Origin: Thermococcus celericrescens
Lineage (GTDB): Archaea; Methanobacteriota_B; Thermococci; Thermococcales; Thermococcaceae
Direction of reading: 5' to 3'
NCBI RefSeq assembly: GCF_001484195.1
Contig: NZ_LLYW01000050.1
Coordinates: forward strand, 1 to 64,000
DNA length: 64,000 nt
Shown here: one piece after another, positions 34,830 through 44,638 of the stretch
Position numbering within the stretch: position 1 is the stretch's first letter
Layout of the letters: each line of letters starts with the position of its first letter
Notes under the pieces: generated by a model
Database searches by the model: none
Seen by the model: only the letters and a program-made list of their open reading frames with translations
What the model was told of the DNA's origin: nothing
Made by a program: the position numbers and the translations under genes

Positions 34830-36104
34830 TCAGCAGACGTTCCTGACGGGCACCGTGTGGCTCATCGGCTCCTCGTAGAACTCTTCCAGGAGCCTCTGAA
34901 GCTTCCTCGACAGTTCAATCTGGTTGCCCCACGAACCCTCTATCTTTCCCTTAGCTGCCATCCTCCCCAAAAAGCGCTTCATCTCCTCGCTCAGCGGGCT
35001 CGGCTTGCAGCGCGCCCAGGGCGTTCCGGGGAGCGGCATGAAGTAGTGGGCCCTTACCTTCCCGCCCCTTGCCATCACCCACTCCATCAGCTCGATGCTT
35101 TTACGCTGGCTCTCCTCGCTCTCGTTCGGAAGACCTACGATGAAGTCAACGACCGGTTCAAAGCCGTACTCAAGCATGTACTCAACCGCCCGCTGGACGT
35201 GCTCTATCCTGTGAATCCGGTGCATGGCTTTGAGCATCGCATCGTCACCGCTCTGGGCACCTATGGCCAACCTCCTGTTGTCTGCATAGTCGATGAGGAG
35301 CTCCAGCGTCTCCGGGATGACGAACTCCGGACGAACCTCGCTTGGAAACGTTCCGTAGTAGAGCCTCCTGCCCTCTTTCCGGAGGGGTTGAAGTGCCTTG
35401 AGAAGGGCCTCAAGCTTGTTAAGCTTTAGTATTGCCCCCGGTGAGCCGTAAGCAAAGGCGTTGGGGGTTATGTAACGCATGTCCCTCATCCTGCGGGAGT
35501 ACTTCACAATCTGGTCTATCGGCCTGTGCCTCATCCGGAGCCCCTTGATGTACGGCGTCTGGCAGTAGTAGCAGCCGAAGGGGCAGCCGCGTGTTATCTC
35601 TATCGGCGATATGAGACGGACGCTCTCGGGATACGGCGGGAAGCGCCAGAAGTCCTCAACCTTGGCGAAGCCTGTGAAGACGAACTCGCCGTTGAGGTAG
35701 AACGCCAGCCCCCTGATGTCGAGGAGCTCCTTTGTGATCCGGTACCCGGTCTTTTTCAGCACGGTGAGGAGCCGGTAGAGAACCTCCTCCCCTTCGCCTA
35801 TAACCGCGATGTCAAAACCGAGCTGGCCCAGGGTGTGCTTCGGCATGGCTATCGCGTGGTAGCCTCCGGCAACGAGGAGGGCCCCTTTCTCCTTCAGAAG
35901 GCGTACCTCCTCGGTCAAGGCCCCCCATATCTCCTCGGTGAAGAAGGAGTAGAGAACAACCTTCGGTCTGGCTTTCAGTATCTCTCTGAAATCCTTGGTT
36001 ATTATGATCTCACTGAGATCAAATCCCTGGCTCTCCAGGGCTCCGAGCAGGTGGACGAAGGCGTTGTGATTGCGCTTTGTCATTCTCACCGCTATCTCTG
36101 GCAT
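34830..36104 (-). CDS. B12-binding domain/radical SAM protein (MJ_1487-like family)
   Basis: A 424-aa protein with two domains. The N-terminal 130 residues look like a cobalamin-binding Rossmann domain (VVLYSFFTEEIW; GGYHAIAMPKH), and the radical SAM core has the cluster motif RGCPFGCYYCQTPY near residue 190. The later VVDFIVGLPNESEE and HYFMPLPGTPW are typical of the core's second half. Members of this family are conserved in methanogens and Thermococcales with unassigned methyltransferase- or rearrangement-type chemistry. The ATG at 36104 has no strong ribosome binding site; a GTTTTAAGTC about 25 nt upstream suggests a short or no leader. Confidence 0.85.
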   Translation of the reverse strand: MPEIAVRMTKRNHNAFVHLLGALESQGFDLSEIIITKDFREILKARPKVVLYSFFTEEIWGALTEEVRLLKEKGALLVAGGYHAIAMPKHTLGQLGFDIAVIGEGEEVLYRLLTVLKKTGYRITKELLDIRGLAFYLNGEFVFTGFAKVEDFWRFPPYPESVRLISPIEITRGCPFGCYYCQTPYIKGLRMRHRPIDQIVKYSRRMRDMRYITPNAFAYGSPGAILKLNKLEALLKALQPLRKEGRRLYYGTFPSEVRPEFVIPETLELLIDYADNRRLAIGAQSGDDAMLKAMHRIHRIEHVQRAVEYMLEYGFEPVVDFIVGLPNESEESQRKSIELMEWVMARGGKVRAHYFMPLPGTPWARCKPSPLSEEMKRFLGRMAAKGKIEGSWGNQIELSRKLQRLLEEFYEEPMSHTVPVRNVC

Positions 36105-36144
36105 GTTTGAAGCCTGGAGAATTGACTTAAAACGCTAACGGTTG

Positions 36145-36190
36145 GGAGATGGAAGTAAAAGAAGCCAGAAAGGCCTTCAGGCCTTGATGG
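36145..36190 (-). terminator. terminator-like hairpin/T-run after the histone gene
   Basis: On the minus strand AAGGCCTGAAGGCCTT spans the histone stop codon as a palindrome and is followed by CTTCTTTTACTTCC, a T-rich tract. Archaeal termination relies mainly on the T tract. Confidence 0.35.
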
Positions 36191-36380
36191 CAAGCTTGAT
36201 GTCCTCGGCCTTGACGGTCTTCCTGCCGGCGTGCCTGGCAAAGTCGGCGGACTTCCTGGCAAGCTCGATGGCGTACTCCTCGAGGTACTCGGCGAGAACC
36301 TTGGCAGCGTCCTCGCTGACCCTCTCAGCGCCGGCCTTCCTTATAAGCCTGTCAATCGGGGCAATCGGAAGCTCGGCCAT
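36177..36380 (-). CDS. archaeal histone
   Basis: A 67-aa histone-fold protein that forms dimers and wraps DNA. The fold is complete: helix 1 ([17 protein letters not shown]), the long helix 2 ([18 protein letters not shown]), and the terminal [15 protein letters not shown] with the conserved RKTV loop. There is no tail. The start is ATG 36380, preceded by GGAGGTGTTGCGA. A strong promoter lies upstream (36431-36445). It stands alone between the radical SAM gene and dcd. Confidence 0.97.
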   Translation of the reverse strand: MAELPIAPIDRLIRKAGAERVSEDAAKVLAEYLEEYAIELARKSADFARHAGRKTVKAEDIKLAIKA

Positions 36381-36717
36381 TCGCAACACCTCCTTAACGG
36401 GTTCTTCGGTATTCTTTAGGGAATTGGAGATATATAAACCTTTCGGTAAAAGGAGGCATTTCCGCCGGTTTAACGCCAGATGCACCCTTGAATAAATTTA
36501 ACTTGGCCAGTTGGGTGTTCATGGACACCTGCTTTCCTTCCGGTTCTGCCGTCATGACACTACGGCCCATTGGAGGGTCCACCCAGGTGGAGCCTTTTAA
36601 CGGCTGTGGGCACGATTGAAAAAAAGCACTGGTCGATACTGCTAACGGCACCGGAAAATTATTCAAACGTGGGCGGCGGGAGGGAGAAGAAGGGGGAAAA
36701 CCCTCATCCGAGGGAAA
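36381..36717. other. gene-free stretch upstream of the histone gene
   Basis: The first 65 bases hold the histone promoter. The rest (36480-36717) has no reading frame I can support and no C/D boxes. A short inverted repeat TCCACCCAGGTGGA (36579-36592) is present, and a purine-rich tract follows before the dcd stop. I see no further gene. Confidence 0.4.
36431..36445 (-). promoter_or_regulatory. BRE/TATA promoter of the histone gene
   Basis: On the minus strand CGAAAGGTTTATATATC gives a purine-rich BRE followed by TTTATATA. The distance to the histone start at 36380 leaves a leader of roughly 25-30 nt containing the ribosome binding site GGAGGTG. Confidence 0.65.
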
Positions 36718-37185
36718 TCACTTCTTTCTCTTTGAGAGCGCCAGATGCTGGCTTCCCTGATAGTTTCCGCGGTAGGGACTTTTGGCCGGTCCCTCCAGCC
36801 TTATGAAGGCTATCTGTACGAAGCGCTCTCCGTAGGAGAGCTCGACCGGTTCATCGGAGGCGTTGTAGATTCCAAGGGTAAGGTTGCCGTCCCAGCCGGG
36901 ATCGACCCATGCGAAGGAGCCGAGTAAACCCTCCCTGGCGAGGCTGCTCCTGAGCTTCATGTCACCCATGACGTCGTCCGGGAGCCCAATCCTCTCGAGG
37001 GTAAGGATGAGGGCGTATGTCTTTGGGGGAATTACCACTTTCCCGGCCTCTTCAACGTCTATCAGTTCTCCGTTTATGTACGCCTCTCTCCCAACGCGCA
37101 GGTCGTAGCCCGCCGGCTGGAGGGACTTCTCGTTGAAGGGCTCGATTAGAATTTCCTTCCTGATTTTCCAGTCCGGGAGCATCAT
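36718..37185 (-). CDS. dcd: dCTP deaminase (dUTPase family)
   Basis: A 155-aa trimeric dUTPase-fold enzyme that deaminates dCTP to dUTP and may also hydrolyse dUTP. Family motifs are QPAGYDLRVG near residue 23, MKLRSSLAREGL near residue 76 with its catalytic serine and arginine, and FAWVDPGWDGNLTL near residue 92. The length is normal. The start may be 37185 or the next ATG at 37182; no ribosome binding site is evident and a TTTTATACG element about 30 nt upstream suggests a short leader. Confidence 0.93.
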   Translation of the reverse strand: MMLPDWKIRKEILIEPFNEKSLQPAGYDLRVGREAYINGELIDVEEAGKVVIPPKTYALILTLERIGLPDDVMGDMKLRSSLAREGLLGSFAWVDPGWDGNLTLGIYNASDEPVELSYGERFVQIAFIRLEGPAKSPYRGNYQGSQHLALSKRKK

Positions 37186-37317
37186 TAGTGACCACCGGTT
37201 TGAATATTCGGGTCACGTATAAAACCGTTCCGGGGGCCAGAAGAAATTCGCGCAGGTGGGTGAGCATGCCCCTTCTGCCATCCGTCCAGGACGCTTGAAC
37301 GGCAGGGAAAGCAGCGC

Positions 37318-37643
37318 TGAAGCTTTTGGAAAACTTCACCAAGGAAAGTTTGCAGGGCAAAGTTCCATCAAAGTTCGTGGTTCTTGGTTGGGGAGCTATT
37401 TGGGAATGTATTTTCCCGAGTGTTGGCCTTTTCGATTGTGAATTCAATTTTTAGCGAGCTTGTTATTCGTGAGTTTGCATTTTAATCGACGCCCGCAGGG
37501 CGTCAAGGAGAGAAACTCCTTTTTGGTTGGCTTGTCTGAAGAATTCACTGACTTTTGGGTTCGTGTATTGTGAAAATCCTCGGAGAATAGCAATTTTGGG
37601 AAGAACCACTGACCTTGATCAAACTTCGCGCAGGCGAAGTTTG
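37318..37643 (-). repeat. tRNA-linked palindromic cassette, copy 2
   Basis: This gene-free stretch lies 3' of tRNA-Arg, which reads on the minus strand. In that orientation it opens with the palindrome CAAACTTCGC/GCGAAGTTTG (37620-37643, loop CTGC) and ATCAAGGTCAGTGG. A double stem follows about 130 nt from the tRNA, with arms around GAGTTT/AAACTC enclosing the hairpin GACGCCC/GGGCGTC (37488-37504). The distal end is the inverted block ACGAACTTTG and GAAGCTTTTGG near 37318-37385, here interrupted by an inserted hairpin (GGAAAGTTTGC..GCAAAGTTCC). No coding sequence is supported. Confidence 0.7.
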
Positions 37644-37649
37644 ATTTGC

Positions 37650-37725
<76 letters not shown>

Positions 37726-37800
37726 ACCGGGGTAGTTAACCCCGGTCTTTACATAAAGGTTACGGTAGGGAATGCATCTGAGATTGCAGGAGAGGAAAAG

Positions 37801-38898
37801 TTAGACTCTCCTTTTTAGGAGCAGGAGAAGAGAAAAGAGCATCAAAGCGCAGACTAAGCATATTATCCTTCTTTCGTGGGACCCCTGTAGCAGGTGATCT
37901 GAATCCGAAGGTGGCCACGGCTTTGCATTTAAGAGTTCACTTGTCAAGTCCTCAAACATCCCATCATGGTACTTTAGGAGTCGCCACTGACCCTTTTGCA
38001 CACCTGCAATTAGCCAGAAATCATTAACTCGGGTTATGTAAACTATACGTATACCTGGGTCAGTTATCTTTGTGAAGTTTCTTCCGTCATATGTGAAAAG
38101 TCCTCCACTCGTAGCAAGCATCCAGCATCCATCCCACCTGACAAGATAAGCATCCATCGTGGAAATCTTGTTAATAGTTCCATTGTAGGAATAGAGTCCA
38201 TAATTTGTCGCTAGGAGCACCACCGAGCCATTGGAATCCATGGAATAAACCTTAAAACCCTCTGAAAAATCCAAGAGCTTCTCCAAGCTCCCGTCATAAA
38301 GATAAAGAGAATTTTCGTAAAGATCTCCCCCGTTTCTAAGATAAATCAACCATGAGTCCCTCGATGGGATGTAAGCAACATGGATTGAGTCCCCGGTGAT
38401 GTTGATCCACCTAAACTGCCCTCCGTCGAACATGGTGACGGTTTCATACGTGAGCATGGTGACCGTTCTTGAGACAAAGAGGGCATTGTGCGTTCCGGAC
38501 TTAAACTCCGTAACCATGCACGCAGAGCAGCCTGGGTGGAATACGACTCTAAAAGTCCTTCCATCGAAGAAAGCCAGCCGCTCTAGACCATCAAAAATCC
38601 AGGTACCGTTGAAATATCCAACAACCACAGGATTTAGCTCATCATAATAACTCCATTCATTAGGCTCGTAGTCAATTGCGGTTCTGTTGAGGTCCACCGG
38701 TTTTCGTGGGATGGGAAATTCGTAAAAGGAACTCCCATCATAAAGGGCAGTGTGAAAGCCATCATCTTTATAATAACTCACCATCGCGTGAGTTCCATTT
38801 GAGGTGAGTCCCCAAATTTTAATATTCTCCGCTGTAACAGCTGAGGCATGCAAGGCAAGTAGCAACAAACCGACGATAACTAAGGTTCTTGCGTTCAT
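37801..38898 (-). CDS. exported, C-terminally anchored protein, partner of a DUF4855-like gene
   Basis: A 365-aa protein with a signal peptide (RTLVIVGLLLLALHASAVTA), about 310 external residues and a C-terminal membrane helix (IICLVCALMLFSLLLLL) ending in basic residues. The external part repeats short strand-turn units of the type LYDGSSFYEF, FFDGRTFRVV, MFDGGQFRW, LYDGSLEKLL and TYDGRNFTKI, a spacing that suggests a beta-propeller. It has many sequons. It lies just after a broken DUF4855-like gene in an AT-rich island, and a gene of similar type has the same position at 58809-59897. The start is ATG 38898 after AGAGGGATGCCA. Function is unknown. Confidence 0.7.
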   Translation of the reverse strand: MNARTLVIVGLLLLALHASAVTAENIKIWGLTSNGTHAMVSYYKDDGFHTALYDGSSFYEFPIPRKPVDLNRTAIDYEPNEWSYYDELNPVVVGYFNGTWIFDGLERLAFFDGRTFRVVFHPGCSACMVTEFKSGTHNALFVSRTVTMLTYETVTMFDGGQFRWINITGDSIHVAYIPSRDSWLIYLRNGGDLYENSLYLYDGSLEKLLDFSEGFKVYSMDSNGSVVLLATNYGLYSYNGTINKISTMDAYLVRWDGCWMLATSGGLFTYDGRNFTKITDPGIRIVYITRVNDFWLIAGVQKGQWRLLKYHDGMFEDLTSELLNAKPWPPSDSDHLLQGSHERRIICLVCALMLFSLLLLLKRRV

Positions 38899-38934
38899 TG
38901 GCATCCCTCTGATAACAAAGAGATAGCATAATGC

Positions 38935-39777
38935 CTAACAAGTTGAATTTCCTCCGGACGGACATGAAATTTCATTATAACGTTCCTTCACTTTCAGATA
39001 ATTTTGTATGTCATTGCTAAAGTAATGATAGACATATTTAAAGCCACCAACAGCATTGGATGCACAATAATAGTTTACCGCCCGGTCAGTGCACCTTAAA
39101 TCTTCCTCGAACATGCACTGACACCCGCAATTTTCTCTACTCCCACCAACGTAATCCTCTCTAACGGCATTATCACATTCAAATTCTACTCCCCATCCCC
39201 TATTTTTGCATTCTTGCATAAATATTTTTAGTTGGTTAAAGTTCATACCATTTGGTCTATACGGATCCATTCTCAATTGGCACTCTGAGTCATACTTGTA
39301 TCCTGTGTCATCTCTAACTTGATAGTAATGTGGCTGAGGAGCTATATTAGTGAAGTGAATGTAAGCTTGACACTTATCCATGTAGTTAAAGCTGAGATTT
39401 CCCTCTATAGGTATCCACACGGCATATTTATTTTTTGCTTTGATATCATTAACTATCCTTTTCACATTGTCTCTGCAATATGTGTTATCTTGAGCTTTTG
39501 CATTATACATTGTATAAGCTCCTTCGGGTACTAGATAATAACCTCTAATCTTTGAACCTACTTGATCTTCCAGGTATCGAACCATAGTTTCATTTGTTGA
39601 TATGTCCACTTGCCCTGGGGATTAGGAATCTCTGATATTATCTGAAATCCCGGTTTTTGAGTCCAGAATTCATTAATAATCTGAATCAGTGTATTAATGT
39701 CATCATTATCCCGGTCTGTTTCTGGACCAAGCTATCCGACTCCCAGTATAATAAAAAAGACTTACATTCCATGTCAT
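38935..39777 (-). pseudogene. DUF4855-like gene with two frameshifts
   Basis: The gene starts at ATG 39777 behind GGGAGTGATAAAA and encodes MTWNVSLFYYTGS. It then changes frame near 39735 (LGPETDRDNDDINTLIQ onwards) and again near 39585 (YLEDQVGSKIRGYYLVPEG onwards), and finishes at 38935. Together the pieces make about 280 residues, related to the intact 305-aa protein at 59890-60807: both have GYY/GFYW, xWIPx, PQPHYYQ/CQPNYYQ, Cys-rich and YYF(S/N) segments in the same order. The family name is from memory and only moderately certain. The intact part after 39609 has cysteine-rich motifs (CGCQCMFEED). Confidence 0.65.
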
Positions 39778-40021
39778 TTTTATCACTCCCATATTGTTTT
39801 CAAAGAATCATAATGATAAAAATTTAAAAAGTTTTCTATTTGTATTAAAATCTAATCCAGAAACATTATTAAGAGATATGGAATAGCACTAAACTATAGA
39901 CGAAACAAATATTATAGAAAGAATATAAACGTCTTCGAGACAACGACGATCGTGATCCCAAGGAACAAAACAACAAAGCTATTCTTAGAAATCTAAAATC
40001 AAAAACGTAAGAAAGAGGAGT
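39778..40021. other. AT-rich gene-free stretch
   Basis: This region between the broken DUF4855-like gene and rpl12 is much richer in A and T than its surroundings. It shows no reading frame, repeat or RNA signature that I can support. It probably belongs to the inserted island. Confidence 0.5.
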
Positions 40022-40339
40022 TCAGCCGAAGAGGGCACCGAGACCGGCGAGGGCCTCCTCCTCGCTGGCCTCCTCTTCCTCTTCCTCCTCTTCCTCAGCG
40101 GCGGCCTCAGCCGGGGCCTCGGCAGCCGGAGCAGCGGCAACGGCAACCGGGGCGGCAACCGGCATGGCGGCCTTCTCGATGACCTCGTCGATGTTGACGC
40201 CCTCAAGGGCGGCAACGAGGGCCTTTATCCTAGCCTCGTCCGGGCTGACACCAGCGGCCTCAAGGATGGCCTTGAGGTTCTCCTCGGTTATCTCCTTACC
40301 AGCGGCGTGGAGCAGCAGAGCGGCATACACGTACTCCAT
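40022..40339 (-). CDS. rpl12: ribosomal protein P1/L12, archaeal stalk
   Basis: A 105-aa acidic stalk protein that binds P0 and recruits translation factors. The N-terminal dimerisation domain ([20 protein letters not shown]) is followed by an Ala/Pro hinge and an acidic run, and the C-terminus ends GLGALFG, the factor-binding tail shared with P0. The start is ATG 40339, after TGGAGGTGCGAAAA. It is the last gene of the L11-L1-P0-P1 series. Confidence 0.97.
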   Translation of the reverse strand: MEYVYAALLLHAAGKEITEENLKAILEAAGVSPDEARIKALVAALEGVNIDEVIEKAAMPVAAPVAVAAAPAAEAPAEAAAEEEEEEEEEASEEEALAGLGALFG

Positions 40340-40416
40340 TTTTCGCACCTCCAATCATCTTCATTTTTCATTCATTTCACACGGATTTGTTCAGGGATAC
40401 GAGGGAAATGGAAAGT

Positions 40417-41436
40417 TCAGCCGAAGAGCGCGCCCAGTCCAGCGAGCGCGTCCTCCTCTGAGGCTTCCTCTTCTTCCTCCTCTTCTTCCTCAGCCTCCTC
40501 AACCTTCTCCTCCTGAGGCTGAGCGGCAACGGCTATTTGTGCCTGTTGGTTTAAAAGCTCTTTGGTCTTCTCGTCGAGCAGGTCCTCAGGCAGCTCCTGT
40601 GCTATGAGCAGGACTGCACGCAGAGCCCTGCCAAAGATGTCCTCGACGGTCTCTGGGGTGACGTAGCCAGCCTCCACAGCGACGTTCTTCGCGCCGAGGA
40701 AGGCCTTCTGGATGATTGCCTCGATGGTCTGGCCCGTCGGGTAGGCGGTGTTGACGGACAGGTTGAACGCGTGCATGTAGGCCTGCTGGAGCAGGTTGAT
40801 ATACTCACTCTCGTCGATCGCCAGGACGTCCGGGGTGTAGACGATTCCGTCCTCGTAGGCCGCGAGCAGGTTGAGACCGACCTCGAGCGGCTCGATTCCG
40901 AGCGCGTTGAGGATTCTCGCGAGCTGGTCGGTGATGACCTCACCGGCCTTGAGGACGGTGTAGTCCTTCTGGATGCTGACCTTACCCTTCTCGATCCTCG
41001 CCGGGATTCCGATGCTCTGCATCTCACCGACGAGCGGACCCGGCGAGATCGAAGTCGGACCGGCGGGTATGACGACGTCCCTGGTAACCACCGCTCCCGG
41101 CTTGGCCGGGGCAGGGGTCTTGCTCTCCTCGAGGAGCTTGTAGAGCTTGAACGGGTTCATCTCGGTGGCGAGGATTCCGGCTCCGCCCTGGATGTGGTCG
41201 ATGAGCTTCTCGAGGTCCGGGTTGTTGAGCTCCTGGGCGGCCCTCTTTATGGCGAGCTCTATGAGGGTGTTCCTGCTCACGCGGAGGAGCGCCTTGCCCC
41301 TGAGCTTCTCACGCATCTTGCTGAGCGGGTAAGCCGGGACGTTGGCGACGTCAACGAGCGCTATCACTGGGTGGCTCTTGATGATGTTGGCGAGCTCTTC
41401 AACTTCCTTCTTCTTCCACTCGGCAACGTGGGCCAT
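40417..41436 (-). CDS. rplP0: ribosomal protein P0 (L10), archaeal
   Basis: A 339-aa stalk base protein that binds 23S rRNA and L12 dimers. It has the family N-terminus ([20 protein letters not shown]), the insertion domain ([16 protein letters not shown]), helical spines that bind P1 dimers and an acidic tail nearly identical to that of P1 ([11 protein letters not shown]). Its ATG 41436 is six bases after the end of rpl1, so the two are co-translated. Confidence 0.97.
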   Translation of the reverse strand: MAHVAEWKKKEVEELANIIKSHPVIALVDVANVPAYPLSKMREKLRGKALLRVSRNTLIELAIKRAAQELNNPDLEKLIDHIQGGAGILATEMNPFKLYKLLEESKTPAPAKPGAVVTRDVVIPAGPTSISPGPLVGEMQSIGIPARIEKGKVSIQKDYTVLKAGEVITDQLARILNALGIEPLEVGLNLLAAYEDGIVYTPDVLAIDESEYINLLQQAYMHAFNLSVNTAYPTGQTIEAIIQKAFLGAKNVAVEAGYVTPETVEDIFGRALRAVLLIAQELPEDLLDEKTKELLNQQAQIAVAAQPQEEKVEEAEEEEEEEEEASEEDALAGLGALFG

Positions 41437-41441
41437 CTTCC

Positions 41442-42092
41442 TCACCTCTCCACCTTAACTGCCGGTCCCATGGTGGTCTTGACGTACACTGACTTCACTT
41501 GGTTCTCGCCGCGCTCCAGCTTGTTGATGATGGCGTTGAGAACGGCCTCTGCATTCTCTGCCAGCTTCTCGTCGTCCATGTCCTCGGTTCCGACCCTGGC
41601 GTGAACGACCGGGTTGTTCTTGAGCTGCAGCCTGACGGTTCTCTTGAGCCTGGCAACTATCGGTTCAAGGTTGGTCATGGTCGGCGGGACGACCTGCGGC
41701 ATCTTGTTCCTCGGACCGAGGTACCTACCGAGGTACCTACCGATCTTCGGCATCAGCGGGGCCGCCGCTAGGAAGAAGTCGTAGTTCTTCGCCAGCTTTC
41801 TGGCTTCCCTTGGGCTCTTGGCAAGTTCCTCAAGCTGCTCTCCACTAATCACATCAAGCCCGAGCTTTTTAGCCGCCTCGGCAACGGCACCATCAGCGAT
41901 GACCGCGATTTTGGGCTCCTTCCCACGACCGTGGGGCAGCACAACCTCAAGCTTAAACCTGTTCTCCGGCTTGCGGAGGTCTATATCCTTGAGGTTGACT
42001 GCCATTTCGACGGTCTGTGTGAAGTTGCGCGGCTTAGCCCGGGCCTTCGCCTCCTTCACCGCTTCCACGAATTTCTGCCTGTCAAAGGCCAT
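41442..42092 (-). CDS. rpl1: ribosomal protein L1
   Basis: A 216-aa two-domain 23S rRNA-binding protein at the L1 stalk. Domain I holds [20 protein letters not shown], and domain II has [21 protein letters not shown]. In archaea L1 often represses its own operon by binding the mRNA; no L1 site was identified here. The ATG at 42092 follows GGAGGGCTGTAA. Confidence 0.97.
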   Translation of the reverse strand: MAFDRQKFVEAVKEAKARAKPRNFTQTVEMAVNLKDIDLRKPENRFKLEVVLPHGRGKEPKIAVIADGAVAEAAKKLGLDVISGEQLEELAKSPREARKLAKNYDFFLAAAPLMPKIGRYLGRYLGPRNKMPQVVPPTMTNLEPIVARLKRTVRLQLKNNPVVHARVGTEDMDDEKLAENAEAVLNAIINKLERGENQVKSVYVKTTMGPAVKVER

Positions 42093-42171
42093 TTACAGCC
42101 CTCCTTTCGGTTTTGATTTAAGCAACGAAAAGTCAAAAATGCGTAAAAAGAGGGATTTTTAAACTTTTCCC

Positions 42172-42663
42172 TCACTCCTCGGCGTTGGCGAAAATCTCGT
42201 CGTAAACGCCTTCGTCAATCTCCCTCTGAACTTCCCTGGGATCCTTGCCTTCGATGGTGACGCCCATGCTGAGGGCGGTACCGATGACCTCCTTCGCCGC
42301 AGCCTTAATGTCGGCCGCGAGCATCTGGTCAACCTTGGCCTTCGCTATTCTGATGACCTGCTCCATGGTCAGGTTCCCGACCGGGCTGTGACCGGGCTCG
42401 CTGGAGCCCTTCGGGGCGCCGATCTCCTTCTTGATGAGCTGGCTGACCGGCGGGACACCGACCTCGATCTCGAAGGTCTTCTTCTTCGGGTCGGTGACGA
42501 TGATCTTAACGGGAACCTGCATTCCCTCAAAGTCCTTGGTGGCCTTGTTGATCTCGTCAACGACCTGCTTGACGTTGAGTCCGAGCGGACCGATAGCGGG
42601 ACCGAGCGGGGGTCCGGGTGAAGCCTTTCCTCCCTCAACGAGCACCTCAACAACCTGTGCCAT
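42172..42663 (-). CDS. rpl11: ribosomal protein L11
   Basis: A 163-aa protein at the base of the stalk with GTPase-associated rRNA. The N-terminus has the conserved [19 protein letters not shown], and the C-terminal RNA-binding domain has [17 protein letters not shown]-like sequence and [18 protein letters not shown]. The start is ATG 42663 after GAGGTGAGAAAA. spt5 lies 27 nt upstream. Confidence 0.97.
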   Translation of the reverse strand: MAQVVEVLVEGGKASPGPPLGPAIGPLGLNVKQVVDEINKATKDFEGMQVPVKIIVTDPKKKTFEIEVGVPPVSQLIKKEIGAPKGSSEPGHSPVGNLTMEQVIRIAKAKVDQMLAADIKAAAKEVIGTALSMGVTIEGKDPREVQREIDEGVYDEIFANAEE

Positions 42664-42689
42664 TTTTCTCACCTCTGTCTGTTGACCGT

Positions 42690-43148
42690 TCACTCCTTCT
42701 GGCGTTTGCTTATAAGTCTAACGTATTCGCCCCTCACCGTGACCGGAATCGGGACGATCGAGCCTATGAGCTCAACGACTATCTCGTCCTTGGCTTCGTC
42801 GACCCTGACGACCTTGGCCTTCTCGCCCTTGAACGGGCCGGAGATGAGTTCAACGATGTCGCCGGGCTCGAAGCCGCTCACAGCGGGCTTCTCCTCGAGG
42901 AAGTGCTCTATCTCCTCGAACCTGACCTCTCCCGGAAGGGTTCCCTTGGCGTGGCGTATGCCCTTTATGGCCTCATCCACGGCGCTTTTGCTCGGCGCCT
43001 CGATGAAGATGTAGCCCTTAACCTTTGACGGCGCCAGTATGGCGTAAACTGGAAGGTTGTACGTCTTAATCTTGCTGTATATCAGCTTGGCGGTGGTCTC
43101 TTCCTGCCCCACCGTGACACGCACTGTGAATATCTTGCCATCGCTCAT
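42690..43148 (-). CDS. spt5: transcription elongation factor Spt5 (NusG)
   Basis: A 152-aa elongation factor that binds RNA polymerase and, with Spt4, closes the cleft. The NGN domain covers residues 1-90 ([19 protein letters not shown]) and one KOW domain follows ([20 protein letters not shown]). The ATG at 43148 follows GTGAGAAGG. It lies between secE and rpl11 as in other archaea and bacteria. Confidence 0.97.
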   Translation of the reverse strand: MSDGKIFTVRVTVGQEETTAKLIYSKIKTYNLPVYAILAPSKVKGYIFIEAPSKSAVDEAIKGIRHAKGTLPGEVRFEEIEHFLEEKPAVSGFEPGDIVELISGPFKGEKAKVVRVDEAKDEIVVELIGSIVPIPVTVRGEYVRLISKRQKE

Positions 43149-43171
43149 CCTTCTCACCCACTGCCGCTGGT

Positions 43172-43357
43172 TCAGGCCCCGGTGATGAGGTAGCCTATCA
43201 GACGGAGTATAAGGCCAATGATACCTACCAGGAGCATTCCAATGCCGGTTATCTTCGCTGCCATCTTAAATTCCTTCATTCCCGGCTTTTTTGTGACCAT
43301 CAAAACCCTCCGCGACTCCGCGAAGAAGCTTTTAAGCTTTTCCGTGGTCGTTGCCAC
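43172..43357 (-). CDS. secE: preprotein translocase subunit SecE/Sec61-gamma
   Basis: A 61-aa single-span membrane protein of the Sec translocon. An amphipathic helix with the [15 protein letters not shown] motif precedes the membrane segment ([20 protein letters not shown]). The start is a GTG at 43357, preceded by GAGGTGACGG. The gene is too small to stand out, but its position between ftsZ and spt5 is typical. Confidence 0.92.
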   Translation of the reverse strand: MATTTEKLKSFFAESRRVLMVTKKPGMKEFKMAAKITGIGMLLVGIIGLILRLIGYLITGA

Positions 43358-43394
43358 TCCCGTCACCTCGCTAAATTTTGAAAATGAAAGGTCG

Positions 43395-44516
43395 TCAAAG
43401 CTCCTCAAGATCGAGCTTAATAACTTTTCTCTCCTGCTCCTCACCGTAGTAGCCCGGCTCTTCCTCAGCCACCGCGTAGGGTGAGCTGACGCCGGTGACC
43501 ACAATGAGGATGCGGATCATCTTCTCCAGCTCCTCGTCGAGCTGGATACCCCAGATGACCTGCGCCTCTGGATCGAGCTTGCTCGTGACGAGCTCGATGA
43601 TCTGCTGGGCCTCCTCGAGCTTGACATCACTTCCGCTGATGCTTATCAAAGCGCCCTTGGCGCCGCTGATGTCGACGTCGAGGAGCGGGCTGTTGAGGGC
43701 CTGCTGGGCGGCTTCAAGAGCCCTCTTCTCGCTGTCGCTCTCTCCGATACCGATCATGGCAACGCCGCCGTCCTTCATGACCGCCCTTACATCGTTGAAG
43801 TCGAGGTTAACGAGACCCGGCTTGGTGATGAGCTCGGTTATGCCCTTGACCGCCTGGACGAGTATCTCGTCGGCGACCTTGAAGGCCATGTGTATCGGCA
43901 GGTTCGGGGCGACCTCCATGAGCTTGTCGTTCGGGATGACTATGACCGTGTCGCTGTTCTTCCTGAGCCTCTCAAGGCCGTACTCGGCGTTCTTTATCCT
44001 CCGGATTCCCTCGACCGTGAACGGGAGGGTGACAACTGAGACGGTGAGGGCTCCCATCTTCTTGGCTATCTCCGCAACCACCGGAGCAGCACCGGTTCCG
44101 GTTCCGCCGCCGAGACCGCAGGTGATGAACACCATATCGGCTCCCTCGAGGGACTCTCTGATGTCCCTCTCGCTCTCTTTGGCGGCCTCTTCTCCCATCT
44201 TGGGATTGTTTCCGGCTCCGAGGCCGCGGGTGAGCTCCTTACCGATGAGTATCTTCCTGTGAGCGCGAACCTTGAGGAGGTCCTGGGCGTCCGTGTTTAT
44301 TGCGACAACCTTCGCGCCCTCAATACCAACCTGCATCATCCTGTTAATGGTGTTACAGCCGGCACCGCCGACACCAACGACATTAATCTTAGCCTGAATC
44401 TGCTCAAGAATCCTCTTGAGTTCCTCATCGATGTCAGTCTGGGGGGTCTGGGCCTCCGGCACCTTGTTGAGGCCGGCGGAGGTTCTTTCAATGGCATCTT
44501 CAATCAGCTTCAGCAT
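43395..44516 (-). CDS. ftsZ: cell division GTPase FtsZ
   Basis: A 373-aa tubulin-like GTPase that forms the division ring. The nucleotide-binding signatures are [16 protein letters not shown] near residue 43, the tubulin motif [16 protein letters not shown] near residue 125 and the T7-loop [11 protein letters not shown]. The first about 35 residues are an archaeal extension. The start is ATG 44516 after GGAGGGTGAAAAG. TTTATATA about 60 nt upstream is a possible promoter. It is the FtsZ1-type neighbour of secE and spt5. Confidence 0.95.
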   Translation of the reverse strand: MLKLIEDAIERTSAGLNKVPEAQTPQTDIDEELKRILEQIQAKINVVGVGGAGCNTINRMMQVGIEGAKVVAINTDAQDLLKVRAHRKILIGKELTRGLGAGNNPKMGEEAAKESERDIRESLEGADMVFITCGLGGGTGTGAAPVVAEIAKKMGALTVSVVTLPFTVEGIRRIKNAEYGLERLRKNSDTVIVIPNDKLMEVAPNLPIHMAFKVADEILVQAVKGITELITKPGLVNLDFNDVRAVMKDGGVAMIGIGESDSEKRALEAAQQALNSPLLDVDISGAKGALISISGSDVKLEEAQQIIELVTSKLDPEAQVIWGIQLDEELEKMIRILIVVTGVSSPYAVAEEEPGYYGEEQERKVIKLDLEEL

Positions 44517-44638
44517 CTTTTCACCCTCCGGGCAATTTAACATCTGTTCCACTTTGTACGCAGGTAGTATATAAATTTAGCTAAGTGACGAGTGTTGATT
44601 TTTAAATCCCGCTCAACATCTTTAAAGATTTCGATTGT

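Noticed and set aside
40022-40500. Long repeat shared by the ends of rpl12 and rplP0
   Set aside because: The near-identical acidic tails ending GLGALFG are a normal feature of archaeal stalk proteins, selected at protein level.
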